Shown here: piece after piece, positions 49,201-57,022 of the stretch | Layout: every line of letters begins with the position of its first letter | Position numbering within the stretch: position 1 is the stretch's first letter | Notes under the pieces: generated by a model | Told to the model about the DNA's origin: nothing | Databases searched by the model: none | The model's input: only the letters and a program-made list of their open reading frames with translations | Position numbers and translations under genes: made by a program | Assembly: GCF_019800005.1 (NCBI RefSeq) | Contig: NZ_JABGCL010000004.1 | Location: 1-64,000, forward strand | Origin: Geminicoccus harenae | GTDB lineage: Bacteria > Pseudomonadota > Alphaproteobacteria > Geminicoccales > Geminicoccaceae | Direction: 5' to 3' | Length of the DNA: 64,000 nucleotides

Positions 49201-49401
49201 CACCGCATCCTTGCGCAGCTTCTCGGCCATGGCGCGGGCCTGGGCGGTGATGCGCTGGCGGCGCTCGGGCGTGAACGAGACCCGGGAAAGGAGGCGGGCG
49301 GCGGCCGCGTCCTCGTCCTCGTGATAGCTGGCCCGGATCGCCTCGCGCAGCAGCGACGGGTCGATCGGCGGCAGCTCGGTCAGGATCGGCGTCAGCGCCA
49401 T
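46249..49401 (-). CDS. putA: bifunctional proline dehydrogenase / glutamate-semialdehyde dehydrogenase PutA
   Basis: A 1050-residue PutA. The N-terminal half holds the FAD proline dehydrogenase barrel (for example LSIKLSALHPRYEYAQ and RLVKGAYWDGEVKKAQ). The C-terminal half is the aldehyde dehydrogenase (APWNFPVAIF, ETGGMNAVVV, and the catalytic Cys in SAGQRCSAQRVLFVQ near residue 834). It oxidises proline to glutamate, with a channel between the two sites. There is no ribbon-helix-helix DNA-binding domain at the N-terminus, so it is enzyme only and not a self-repressor. The ATG at 49401 (MALTPILTELPPIDP) has GGAG 8 nt upstream. uma2 follows after 4 bp, and the leucine operon lies upstream. 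Confidence 0.94.
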   Translation of the reverse strand: MALTPILTELPPIDPSLLREAIRASYHEDEDAAAARLLSRVSFTPERRQRITAQARAMAEKLRKDAVAAGGVEAFMHAYALDTEEGVALMCLAEALLRVPDVETADLLIRDKIGDTDWQKKVAASDSFLINASTYGLMLTGRLLSLEDSGQGFVHRISRMVGRLGEPVIREALKQAMKVLGHQFVLGQTIDQAVGRAKSAERQGYLYSYDMLGEAARTDEDAQRYLASYLHALERVAAGAAPQPDLFRRPSLSIKLSALHPRYEYAQHGRIMAELLPRLARLLQRARELDVAVTIDAEESDRLEPSLDLLEQLAASEPMRGWNGLGLAVQAYQKRAIHVIPWLADLASRTSRRIPVRLVKGAYWDGEVKKAQTMGYADYPVFTRKVTTDVSYLACAKELFAGGDAFYPMFATHNAQTLAAILDLAGNNRGFEFQKLHGMGDTLYGDLVKAERLPVPCRVYAPVGSHKDLLPYLVRRLLENGANSSFVHQVVDRRASLEALIADPVERLRGFASKRHPAIPRPADIYGHERRNSEGIDLSDPKALAELARRLASLPAGRAAPGVESREPPRPVCDPADRRREVGSVVFADAEAAERAMALAHRGQPAWERRPVEERAALLDRGADLFERHLAELVALCVREAGKTVLDAIADVREAVDFLRYYAAEARRLLGRPTELPGPTGERNLLSLHPRGVFVTIAPWNFPVAIFVGQLAAALAAGNSVVAKPAEATSLTGQLCCDLLHRAGIPADALVFLPGEGGVVGKVLVTDPRCAGVAFTGSTATAFAINRAMAATDQPLRPLIAETGGMNAVVVDSSALLEAVVQDTLDGAFRSAGQRCSAQRVLFVQDEIADRAIEMLTGAMAELTVGDPGQLATDVGPVINGKAQDKLMTHARRMEQEGRLLYRARLDEACAHGTFVPPMAFEIDRMSRLTEEVFGPILHVVRWQAGHLDRVVDAVAATGYGLTFGVHSRIDETVETLTSRVKAGNIYVNRNIIGAVVGTQPFGGEGLSGTGFKAGGPHYLLRFLTERTLTVNTAAVGGNLQLMGALKDEA

Positions 49402-49474
49402 CACGGCATCTCCGCAGGCAGGTTCCGCAGCGATTGGACGCCAGTCGGGGCCTGTGCACAATGGCGGCCCGGTG

Positions 49475-50407
49475 TCAGGCGGCCCTGGCGTTGCGGCGAC
49501 GATGGCCGGCGGCCGCGCGGCTGCTGCCCTCGCGGCCGAGCAGGGCCGTGACCGTTTCCCCTACCGCCACCAGCCGGTCGAACTCGACGCCGTGGCGCAC
49601 GCCCAGCCCTTCCAGCAGATAGACCAGGTCCTCGGTCGCGAGGTTGCCGGCGGCACCCGGGGCGAACGGGCAGCCGCCCAGGCCCGCTACGCTGCTGTCC
49701 ACCGTCCGCACGCCGAGTTCCAGGGCGATCAGCACGTTGGCGAGGGCCTGGCCCATCGTGTCGTGGGCGTGGATCGCGAGGCGGTCGATCCCGACACTGG
49801 CAGCACAGGCCCGGACCACCTCGGCGATCCGGGCGGGCGTGCCGATGCCGATCGTGTCGCCCAGCGAGATCTCCCCGCAGCCCATGCCGGCCAGCGCCTC
49901 GGCGATCTCGACCACGCGGGCGACCGGCACCTCGCCCTCGAACGGGCAGCCGGCCACGCAGGACAGGTAGCCGCGCAGGCCCAGGCCCGCACCCTTGGCC
50001 TTGGCGGCGACCTCGTCGATCCGGGCGAGCGTCGCCTCGATCCCCGCCCCGCCATTGCGCTGCGAGAAGGTCTCGCTGGCCGCGGCGAACACTGCCACCT
50101 CGCGGGCACCGGCATCGATCGCGGTGCGCAGGCCGCGCCGGTTCGGCACCAGGACCGGCAGCCGCACGTCCTCCAGGTCGCGCAGCCCTTCCAGCACCGC
50201 ATCGCTGCCGGCCATGGCGGGGACCAGGTCGAAGCGGACGAAGGCGCCGGCCTCGATCGTGGAGAGGCCCGCACCGGCCAGGCCGCGGATCATGGCGATG
50301 CGCTGCTCGACGCCCAGCAGGCGAGTTTCGTTCTGCAGCCCGTCGCGCGGGCCGACCTCGACGATCCGGACCTCCGGCGGCACGCCTGCCAGCGGGTCGA
50401 GGCTCAC
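49475..50407 (-). CDS. mvaB: hydroxymethylglutaryl-CoA lyase
   Basis: A 310-residue TIM-barrel lyase that splits HMG-CoA into acetoacetate and acetyl-CoA, the final step of leucine degradation. VEVGPRDGLQNE at the N-terminus binds metal and substrate. HAHDTMGQALANV gives two metal-binding His. The signature loop GLGGCPFAPGAAGNLATEDL contains the catalytic Cys. The C-terminus has an Arg/Ala-rich tail of about 15 residues. The GTG start at 50407 overlaps the mccA stop (GTGA), so translation is coupled. It is the last gene of the leucine operon. Confidence 0.95.
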   Translation of the reverse strand: MSLDPLAGVPPEVRIVEVGPRDGLQNETRLLGVEQRIAMIRGLAGAGLSTIEAGAFVRFDLVPAMAGSDAVLEGLRDLEDVRLPVLVPNRRGLRTAIDAGAREVAVFAAASETFSQRNGGAGIEATLARIDEVAAKAKGAGLGLRGYLSCVAGCPFEGEVPVARVVEIAEALAGMGCGEISLGDTIGIGTPARIAEVVRACAASVGIDRLAIHAHDTMGQALANVLIALELGVRTVDSSVAGLGGCPFAPGAAGNLATEDLVYLLEGLGVRHGVEFDRLVAVGETVTALLGREGSSRAAAGHRRRNARAA

Positions 50408-52326
50408 GGCGCCAGCTCCACCAGGATCTGCCCGGACACCACCCGGTCGCCCTCGGCGACCGCCACCTGGGCCACCCGGCCGGCGCAGGGGGCCAGGAGC
50501 CGGTGCTCCATCTTCATGGCGTCCAGCACCGCCAGCAGCTGGCCCTTCTCGACTTCCATCCCGACCTCGGCTCGCACCTGCACCACCCGGCCCGGCAGGG
50601 GGGCACGGACCACCGACTCGTCGATCGTTTCCGACGTCGCGCCGGCATTGTCCTCAAGGCGCAGCCGCACGCCTCGTTCCACCAGCACCACGCTCTCGGG
50701 TTCGTTTCGTATTTTCATGCGGCGGCGATAACCGTCCGCCTCGATCGCGACCTCGCCGGGCAGATCCGTCCAGGATAGCCGGAACCGCCGGATCGTGTCA
50801 CCGGTCTGCACCTCGACGTCGTCCCGCAGGTGCCGGACCCGGACCGTGCCGGCCCGGAAGCGCACCGTTTCCTCGGCCACGAGGTTCAGGCGCCAGGGCG
50901 CGCCTTGGAACCAGGGGTCGGCAGCACCGTGCTGCCTGGCGGTTACCCGGGCTGCCGCGGCGATGGCCAGTTCCTCCGCCGTGGGCTCCGGGTCGCGCTC
51001 CAGATCCGGCAGGACCCGCTCCAGCCAGCGTGTGTCGATCCGCTGCGCCTGGAAGTCGGGGTGGCGCAGGATGGCGTCCAGCAGCGGGATGTTGGTGACG
51101 ATGCCGCCGATGCCCACCGAGCCGAGCGCGGCGGTGGCCCTGGCCAGCGCATCGGTGCGGTCCCGGCCGTGCACGACCAGCTTGGCGAGCAGGCTGTCGA
51201 ACTCGGCGCCGACCGTCATGCCCAGGGCGAGGCCATGGTCGACCCGCGCATCGGCCGGCAGCTCCAGCCGGCTGACCCGGCCGGTGGTCGGGCGCAGATC
51301 GTGGGCGGGGTCCTCGGCGCAGATGCGCAGCTCCACGGCATGGCCGACAGCCGGCGGGGGCCAGTCGGCGGGGAGCGGTTCGCCGCTGGCGATGCGCAGC
51401 TGCCAGGCGACCAGGTCCAGGCCGGTGACCAGCTCGGTGACCGGGTGCTCCACCTGCAGGCGGGTGTTGACCTCGATCAGATGCCAGGAGCCCGTGGGGT
51501 CCAGGAGGAACTCGACGGTGGCAGCACCGGCATAGTCGGTGGCCGCGACCAGGCGGACGGCGGCCTCGCCCAGGGCCGTGCGCGTCGCCTCGTCCAGGAA
51601 GCTGGCCGGGGCTTCCTCGATCACCTTCTGGTGCCGGCGCTGCAGGGTGCAGTCGCGCTCGCCCAGGGAGACCACGCTTCCGTGCCGGTCGGCCAGGACC
51701 TGGACCTCGACATGGCGCGGCCGCTCGACCAGCCGCTCCAGGATCAGCGTGCCATCGCCGAATGCGGCCGCGGCTTCGGCCCGGGCAGAAGCCAGCAGCT
51801 CCGTCAGCTCACCGGCCTCCCGCACCACCCGCATCCCGCGCCCGCCGCCGCCGGCCGCGGCCTTGACCAGCAGGGGGAAGCCGACCCGCTCTGCCGCCTC
51901 GGCCAGGCGGGTCTGGTCGGCGCCGTCGTCACCCGGCACGACCGGGATGCCCAGGGAGGCGGCGAGGCTGCGGGCGGCGGCCTTGGAGCCGAGTTTCGCC
52001 ATGGCAACGGCCGAGGGGCCGACGAAGGTCAGGCCAGCCGTGGCGACGGCTTCGGCGAAGGCCGGGCTCTCGGACAGGAAGCCGTAGCCGGGGTGGATCG
52101 CGTCGGCGCCGCTGCGGCGGGCGGCGGCGAGCAGCCGGTCGATCGAGAGATAGGTGTCGGCAGCACTCTCGCCGCCGAGGTCGATCGCCTCGTCGGCCAG
52201 GGCCACGTGGCGGGCGTCGCGGTCGGGCGTGCCGAACACCGCCACCGTGCGAATCCCCATGGCGGTGGCCGTCCGGAAGATCCGGCAGGCGATCTCGCCC
52301 CGGTTGGCGACCAGCAGCTTCCTCAT
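50404..52326 (-). CDS. liuD: methylcrotonyl-CoA carboxylase, biotin-containing alpha subunit
   Basis: A 640-residue protein with biotin carboxylase domains at about 1-450 (LLVANRGEIACRIFRTA, the ATP-grasp loop AAGGGGRGMRVV, and LIEVNTRLQVEHPVTELVTG). A linker follows, then a C-terminal biotin carrier domain with the biotinylated Lys in LDAMKMEH near 602-605. It carboxylates biotin for transfer to 3-methylcrotonyl-CoA. The related geranyl- and acyl-CoA carboxylases cannot be excluded from this subunit alone, but the operon supports leucine use. In the linker, KIRNEPESVVL is encoded by a sequence resembling the dispersed 23-bp repeat. Start ATG 52326; stop overlaps mvaB. Confidence 0.93.
   Translation of the reverse strand: MRKLLVANRGEIACRIFRTATAMGIRTVAVFGTPDRDARHVALADEAIDLGGESAADTYLSIDRLLAAARRSGADAIHPGYGFLSESPAFAEAVATAGLTFVGPSAVAMAKLGSKAAARSLAASLGIPVVPGDDGADQTRLAEAAERVGFPLLVKAAAGGGGRGMRVVREAGELTELLASARAEAAAAFGDGTLILERLVERPRHVEVQVLADRHGSVVSLGERDCTLQRRHQKVIEEAPASFLDEATRTALGEAAVRLVAATDYAGAATVEFLLDPTGSWHLIEVNTRLQVEHPVTELVTGLDLVAWQLRIASGEPLPADWPPPAVGHAVELRICAEDPAHDLRPTTGRVSRLELPADARVDHGLALGMTVGAEFDSLLAKLVVHGRDRTDALARATAALGSVGIGGIVTNIPLLDAILRHPDFQAQRIDTRWLERVLPDLERDPEPTAEELAIAAAARVTARQHGAADPWFQGAPWRLNLVAEETVRFRAGTVRVRHLRDDVEVQTGDTIRRFRLSWTDLPGEVAIEADGYRRRMKIRNEPESVVLVERGVRLRLEDNAGATSETIDESVVRAPLPGRVVQVRAEVGMEVEKGQLLAVLDAMKMEHRLLAPCAGRVAQVAVAEGDRVVSGQILVELAP
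50695..50716 (-). repeat. possible degenerate copy of dispersed 23-bp repeat in liuD
   Basis: On the minus strand CGAACCCGAGAG is identical to the end of the repeat at 33886-33908. The preceding bases (GAAAATACGAAA) resemble TTTTGCACGAA with an extra A. In the protein it gives RNEPES, like TNEPES of the intergenic copy. The match is partial and could be chance. Confidence 0.3.
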
Positions 52327-53108
52327 CCGCCGGGTGTCCAGGAGGGGGGGCGCTTGGCGAAGAAGGCCTCGATGCCCTGGCGCGCCTCGGCGGTGGCGCG
52401 GCGGGCGGCGATTGCCTGGACGGTGGCGCCGGCCAGCAGGCTGCCGCCCTGGGGGCTGGCCGCGACCAGGCCCACCACCCGCTTGGCCTCGGCGATCGCA
52501 CCGGGAGCACCCTGGAGGAGTTCGGCGACAAGCTCGGCGGCACGGGCCTGTAGCCGGTCGGGCGGGACGACCTCGTGGACGATGCCGAGCTCGCGTGCTG
52601 CAGCCGCATCGAACCGCTCGGCGGTGAGGAACCAGCGCCGGGCCTGGCGGGGGCCCATGGCCCGCAGGACGAACGGCGCCACGATCGCCGGCACCAGGCC
52701 CAGGCGCACCTCGGTCAGGCCGAACCTCGTGCCCTCGGCGGCAAGGGCGATGTCGGCGGCGCAGACCAGGCCCAGCGCCCCGGCCATGGCGGCGCCATGG
52801 GCCAGGCAGATCGTCGCCTGGGGCAGCTGGTCGAAGGCCACCAGCATCTCGCACAGCCGGGTGGCGTCGGCCTGGTTCTCCTCGGGCGAGAAGGCGGCGG
52901 CACGGCGCATCCAGTCGAGGTCGGCGCCGCTGCAAAAAGCCGGGCCTTCGCCTTGCAGCACCACCACCCTGGCGGAATCGTCGAAGGCCAGCTCGGCGAA
53001 GCGCTCGTGCAGTGCCGCGATCAGCGCCTCGTCCAGGGCGTTGCGCCGCTCCGTTCGGTCGAGGGTCAGGGTGACGACCGGGCCGTCACGTTCGCAGCGC
53101 AGCGTCAT
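52323..53108 (-). CDS. liuC: methylglutaconyl-CoA hydratase-type enoyl-CoA hydratase
   Basis: A 261-residue crotonase-fold hydratase. LDRTERRNALDEALIAAL is the usual N-terminal helix pair. GPAFCSGADLDWMRR forms the first oxyanion-hole turn, and HGAAMAGALGLVCAADIALA the second. The Glu of the acid-base pair is expected in FGLTEVRLGLVPA. In this operon it should hydrate 3-methylglutaconyl-CoA to HMG-CoA. ATG 53108; its TGA overlaps the liuD start as ATGA. It follows the carboxylase beta gene by 4 bp. Confidence 0.92.
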   Translation of the reverse strand: MTLRCERDGPVVTLTLDRTERRNALDEALIAALHERFAELAFDDSARVVVLQGEGPAFCSGADLDWMRRAAAFSPEENQADATRLCEMLVAFDQLPQATICLAHGAAMAGALGLVCAADIALAAEGTRFGLTEVRLGLVPAIVAPFVLRAMGPRQARRWFLTAERFDAAAARELGIVHEVVPPDRLQARAAELVAELLQGAPGAIAEAKRVVGLVAASPQGGSLLAGATVQAIAARRATAEARQGIEAFFAKRPPSWTPGG

Positions 53109-53112
53109 GGGC

Positions 53113-54717
53113 CTACATCCGGAACACGCCGAACCTGGTCTCGGGGACCGGTGCGGCCAGGGTGGCGGCGAGGGACAGGGCCAGGACAAGGCGGGTGTCG
53201 GCGGGGTCGATGATGCCGTCGTCCCAGAGCCTCGCGGTGGCATGGTAGGGGTCGCCCTGCCGGGTGTACTGGGCGCGGATCGGCGCCTCGAATTCGGCCT
53301 GCTCCTCCGCGGTCCAGCTGCCGCCCTTGGCCTCGATGGCGTCGCGGCGCACGGTGGACAGCACGGTGGCCGCCTGCTCGCCGCCCATCACCGAGATTCG
53401 CGCGTTCGGCCAGGCCCAGAGGAAGCGCGGGTCGTAGGCCCGGCCGGCCATGGCGTAGTTGCCGGCGCCGAAGCTGCCGCCGACCATGAGGGTGATCTTC
53501 GGCACCTCGGCGCAGGCCACGGCATGCACCAGCTTCGCCCCCTCCTTCGCAATGCCGCCCTCCTCGTAGCTGCGCCCGACCATGAAGCCGGAGATGTTCT
53601 GGACGAACAGGAGCGGGAGGCGGCGCCGGCAGCACAGCTCGATGAAATGGGCGCCCTTGGCGGCACTCTCCGCGAACAGGATGCCGTCATTGGCGAGGAT
53701 GCCGACCGGCATGCCCCACAGATGGGCGAAGCCCGTCACCAGGGTCGGGCCGAAGCGCGGCTTGAACTCGTCCAGCCGCGAGCCGTCCAGGATGCGCGCC
53801 AGCAGCTCCCGGACCGGCCAGGGCTCGCGCACGTCCTCCGGGATCAGGCCGTACAGCTCGTCCGCCGGGTAGAGCGGCGGCTCCGGCACGGCCGCGGGTG
53901 ACGGCGGTGGTGGCGGGGCCAGGGCCGCCACCGCGGCGCGGGCGAGGTCCAGCGCATGGAGGTCGTTGTCGGCCAGCTGGTCGGCCACGCCGGAAACACG
54001 GGTGTGCATCTCGGCCCCGCCCAGTTCCTCAGCACTCACCACCTCGCCGGTGGCGGCCTTCACCAAAGGCGGGCCGCCCAGGAAGATGGTGCCCTGGTTG
54101 CGGACGATCACGGCGAGGTCGGCCATGGCCGGGACATAGGCGCCGCCCGCGGTGCAGGAGCCCATCACCACCGCGATCTGCGGGATGTTTTCCGCGGACA
54201 TGCGGGCCTGGTGGTAGAAGATCCGGCCGAAATGCTCGCGGTCGGGAAAGACCTCGTCCTGGGCGGGCAGGAACGCGCCGCCGCTGTCGACCAGATAGAC
54301 GCAGGGCAGCCGGTTCTCCCGTGCGATCCGCTGGGCACGCAGGTGCTTCTTCACGGTGAGCGGGTAGTAGGTGCCGCCCTTCACCGTGGCGTCGTTGGCC
54401 ACCACCATGCAGATGCGGCCCTCGATCCGGCCGATCCCGGCGACCAGCCCGGCCGACGGGACGGGATCGTCGTAGACGTCCCGCGCTGCGAGCTGGCCGA
54501 TCTCCAGGAAGGCCGAGCCCGGGTCGAGCAGCCGGTCGATCCGCTCGCGGACGAACAGCTTGCCGCGGGATTCGTGGCGGGCACGGGCGGCTCGGCCACC
54601 GCCTGCTGCCGCCTCGGCCGCACGGGCGCGCAGGGTAGCGCCCAGGACCTGGTTGTGCCGGGTGCGGGCCTGGAAGGTGGGGGAGTGCGGGTCGAGGGTG
54701 GAGCGGAGGATGGTCAC
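53113..54717 (-). CDS. liuB: methylcrotonyl-CoA carboxylase beta (carboxyltransferase) subunit
   Basis: A 534-residue carboxyltransferase with two crotonase-like domains. Markers are [54 protein letters not shown] in the first half and the second-half loops [12 protein letters not shown] and [20 protein letters not shown]. It transfers CO2 from biotin of LiuD to 3-methylcrotonyl-CoA. The GTG start at 54717 has GGAAC 8 nt upstream and overlaps the stop of a decayed PIN-toxin frame as GTGA. It is otherwise full length. Confidence 0.94.
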   Translation of the reverse strand: MTILRSTLDPHSPTFQARTRHNQVLGATLRARAAEAAAGGGRAARARHESRGKLFVRERIDRLLDPGSAFLEIGQLAARDVYDDPVPSAGLVAGIGRIEGRICMVVANDATVKGGTYYPLTVKKHLRAQRIARENRLPCVYLVDSGGAFLPAQDEVFPDREHFGRIFYHQARMSAENIPQIAVVMGSCTAGGAYVPAMADLAVIVRNQGTIFLGGPPLVKAATGEVVSAEELGGAEMHTRVSGVADQLADNDLHALDLARAAVAALAPPPPPSPAAVPEPPLYPADELYGLIPEDVREPWPVRELLARILDGSRLDEFKPRFGPTLVTGFAHLWGMPVGILANDGILFAESAAKGAHFIELCCRRRLPLLFVQNISGFMVGRSYEEGGIAKEGAKLVHAVACAEVPKITLMVGGSFGAGNYAMAGRAYDPRFLWAWPNARISVMGGEQAATVLSTVRRDAIEAKGGSWTAEEQAEFEAPIRAQYTRQGDPYHATARLWDDGIIDPADTRLVLALSLAATLAAPVPETRFGVFRM

Positions 54718-54899
54718 GGGGCCAGTTCCGCCAGCGCCTCGACCTGGCCGGCATGATGCGAAGTGGCGAACATTCGGCTGAAGCGTGGATCAGCATGCAG
54801 CCGACAGTGATGCCCGAGCCCTTGCGCTGCTTCGCTATCCTCTTCCGGATGGACCGAGTTGAACGCGATACTCGTTTTGACGACCAGGCGGTCAATCAC
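54714..54899 (-). pseudogene. PIN-domain toxin remnant with internal deletion (VapC/FitB-like)
   Basis: A 61-codon frame begins at GTG 54899 inside the antitoxin's last codons. Its front (VIDRLVVKTSIAF then PEEDSEAAQ) matches the start of PIN toxins, including the first catalytic Asp in VID. Its end ([20 protein letters not shown] then [10 protein letters not shown]) matches their last 35 residues. The central 70 or so residues, with the other catalytic acids, are missing and the two ends are joined in frame. It cannot be an active nuclease. The stop codon overlaps the liuB start codon (GTGA), so ribosomes finishing it could re-initiate on liuB. Confidence 0.65.
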
Positions 54900-55197
54900 G
54901 ATAGCCGCCCGCAAGCCATGCCGTGCGCTCATCCCTCATCTGGCGAATGAGCTCTGCGCTGTCCGGCAAGACCCGCTCGCCCCACAACTCCCGGCGCACG
55001 GCACGCAGCCGCTCGACCCAGGCTTCCGCCTTTTCGGCATCGACCTTCTCGCGGCCGGGCTCGTCGGCGGGTGCGTCCCTGGCGGCGCTTAGAAGGATCT
55101 CTCGCAGCTCCTGCTCGAGGGAGCGGCCCGCCGCCTGCGCACGTCGCTGCAGCGCCGCCACCACCTCCGGCTCCAGCTGATCGATCGTGACCTGCAT
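54892..55197 (-). CDS. FitA/VapB-like ribbon-helix-helix antitoxin
   Basis: A 101-residue protein. The N-terminal strand and two helices (MQVTIDQLEPEVVAALQRRA then GRSLEQELREILLSAA) form a ribbon-helix-helix DNA-binding domain like that of FitA. The rest is an acidic/basic helix with a C-terminal region (ELIRQMRDERTAWLAG) that normally wraps the PIN toxin. It is intact although its toxin is broken, so it may now act only as a DNA-binding protein or do nothing. It sits inside the leucine operon between the isomerase gene (48 bp upstream) and liuB. Confidence 0.8.
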   Translation of the reverse strand: MQVTIDQLEPEVVAALQRRAQAAGRSLEQELREILLSAARDAPADEPGREKVDAEKAEAWVERLRAVRRELWGERVLPDSAELIRQMRDERTAWLAGGYRD

Positions 55198-55245
55198 CGC
55201 CCGTCTCCCCGTGCCTCTCCCTTATACGAAGCGATGGGCCAGGGG

Positions 55246-55848
55246 CTACCAGCCGCCGGTGGCCAGCCAGCGCTCGACCTGGTCCAGGCGGTCGGCGCCC
55301 CAGAAGGGTTCGCCGTCGACGATGACGAAGGGCGAGCCGAACACGCCGGCACCGATCGCCCGGTCGGTCTCGTCCTTGAGGCGCTGCTTGACGCCGGGAT
55401 CGGCCAGGGTCGCGCGAAGCTCGTCGGCGCTGATCCCGAACGTGCCGGCGACCTCCAGCACCTGGTCGACGGTCGACATATCGCGGCCCTCGCCCCAGTG
55501 CGCCTGGAACAGAGCCTGGGCGAAGCCGCGGGCGATGTCCTGATCGGAGTCGAACAGCCACCAATAGGTCCTGGAGGCCGCCAGCGAGTTCATCGGCACG
55601 GTGGGCGGCATGACCAGTGGCGCGTCCATCAGCCGGGCGCTGCGCGGCACGTCGTGGAAGAAATAGGGGCCGCGCAAGGGTGCCTGGGCATTGGGCACCG
55701 AGCCGGACGCCTTGAACGCCGCACCCAGCATGATCGGCCGCCACACGACCTCACGCTCATAGGCGGCGGCGATGGAGTCGATCCGCAAGGAGGCCAGATA
55801 GCCGTACGGGCTCGCGAACTCGAAGAAGAAGTCGATCGGTGCTTTCAT
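55246..55848 (-). CDS. 2-hydroxychromene-2-carboxylate isomerase-like DsbA-family protein
   Basis: A 200-residue member of the DsbA/kappa-GST-like family. The N-terminal IDFFFEFASPYGYLASLRID is its glutathione-site signature (Ser in place of the redox Cys). VVWRPIMLGAAFKASGS and GVFGSPFVIVDGEPFWGADR in the C-terminal part are typical of 2-hydroxychromene-2-carboxylate isomerases, which isomerise a naphthalene-pathway intermediate with glutathione. No other naphthalene genes are here, so its true substrate is unknown. Its ATG overlaps the stop of the isovaleryl-CoA dehydrogenase gene (ATGA), so it is translated with leucine-pathway genes. Confidence 0.85.
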   Translation of the reverse strand: MKAPIDFFFEFASPYGYLASLRIDSIAAAYEREVVWRPIMLGAAFKASGSVPNAQAPLRGPYFFHDVPRSARLMDAPLVMPPTVPMNSLAASRTYWWLFDSDQDIARGFAQALFQAHWGEGRDMSTVDQVLEVAGTFGISADELRATLADPGVKQRLKDETDRAIGAGVFGSPFVIVDGEPFWGADRLDQVERWLATGGW

Positions 55849-56999
55849 CAGCCATCCAGCCCGGTCAGGCAGCGGCCGATCAGCCAGCGGCGGATCTCCG
55901 AGGTGCCGGCGCCAATCTCGTAGAGCTTGGCATCCCGCAGCAGGCGCTCGGCCGGGTAGTCACGTGTATAGCCGTTTCCGCCCAGGATCTGGATGCCGTC
56001 CAGTGCCGCAGCGGTGGCCGCTTCCGCAGCGAACATCAGGCAGCCGGCGGCATCCTCGCGGCTGGTCCTTCCGGCATCGGCAGCGCGGGCCACCGCATAG
56101 ACCAGGGCGCGGGATGCCTGCAGCCGGGTGTAGAGGTCGGCGAGCTTGCCCTGGATCAGCTGGAAGGCGCCGATCGGCTGGCCGAACTGCTTGCGGCTGC
56201 GGGCATAGTCCAGCGCCAGGTCATAGGCCGCCTGATGGATGCCGAGCGGCCCGCCCGCCAGCACGATCCGCTCATAGTCCAGGCCGGACATCAGCACGCG
56301 CACGCCGCGGTCGACCTCGCCCAGCACCTGTTCGTCCGGGACGAAGGCATCCTCGAAATGCAAAGGTGCGGTGGGCGAGCCGCGCATGCCGAGCTTGTCC
56401 AGCTTGGCGCCGACGCTGAAGCGGTCCGTGTCGCGAGTGACGATGAAGGCGGTGATGCCCTTGGGACCGGGCCCGGGCGACGTCCGGGCATAGACGATCA
56501 GCACGTCGGCCTCGGGCGCGTTGGTGATCCACATCTTCTGCCCGGTCAGGCGGAAGCCGCCCTCCACCCGCTCGGCGCGCGTGCGCATCGCCACCACGTC
56601 GGAGCCCGCATCCGGCTCGGACATGGCGAGCGCACCCACTTGGCTGCCGTCGATCAGGCCCGGCAGGAACCTTGCCTTCTGCTTGGGCGTGCCGTTCAGG
56701 CGAAGCTGGTTCACGCAGAGATTGGCATGGGCGCCGTAGGACAGGCCCAGCGACGCGCTGGCATGGGAAATCTCCTCCATGGCGACGACATGGGCGAGAT
56801 AGCCGAGACCGGTACCGCCTTCGGTTTCCGGCACGGTCATCCCGAGCAGGCCCAGCCTGCCCAGCTCCGGCCAGAGTTCCCGCGGGAAGCGGTCGTCGCG
56901 GTCGATGGATGCTGCCAGCGGCTCGATCCGTTCCTTCGCGAAGCGCCGGACCAGGTCGCGCAGCGCCTGGATCTCCTCGGGCAGGGCATGATCGAGCAT
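55848..56999 (-). CDS. liuA: isovaleryl-CoA dehydrogenase
   Basis: A 383-residue acyl-CoA dehydrogenase that converts isovaleryl-CoA to 3-methylcrotonyl-CoA with [23 protein letters not shown] and KMWITNA bind substrate and flavin, and the C-terminal [15 protein letters not shown] is the family end motif. Glu243 in [17 protein letters not shown] is at the position that is the catalytic base in isovaleryl-CoA dehydrogenases rather than the later Glu of other acyl-CoA dehydrogenases. ATG 56999 has GGAGG 6 nt upstream. It heads the leucine operon, 23 bp after mgtE. Confidence 0.95.
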   Translation of the reverse strand: MLDHALPEEIQALRDLVRRFAKERIEPLAASIDRDDRFPRELWPELGRLGLLGMTVPETEGGTGLGYLAHVVAMEEISHASASLGLSYGAHANLCVNQLRLNGTPKQKARFLPGLIDGSQVGALAMSEPDAGSDVVAMRTRAERVEGGFRLTGQKMWITNAPEADVLIVYARTSPGPGPKGITAFIVTRDTDRFSVGAKLDKLGMRGSPTAPLHFEDAFVPDEQVLGEVDRGVRVLMSGLDYERIVLAGGPLGIHQAAYDLALDYARSRKQFGQPIGAFQLIQGKLADLYTRLQASRALVYAVARAADAGRTSREDAAGCLMFAAEAATAAALDGIQILGGNGYTRDYPAERLLRDAKLYEIGAGTSEIRRWLIGRCLTGLDG

Positions 57000-57022
57000 C
57001 GGCGACCTCCGGGTGAACTCCT

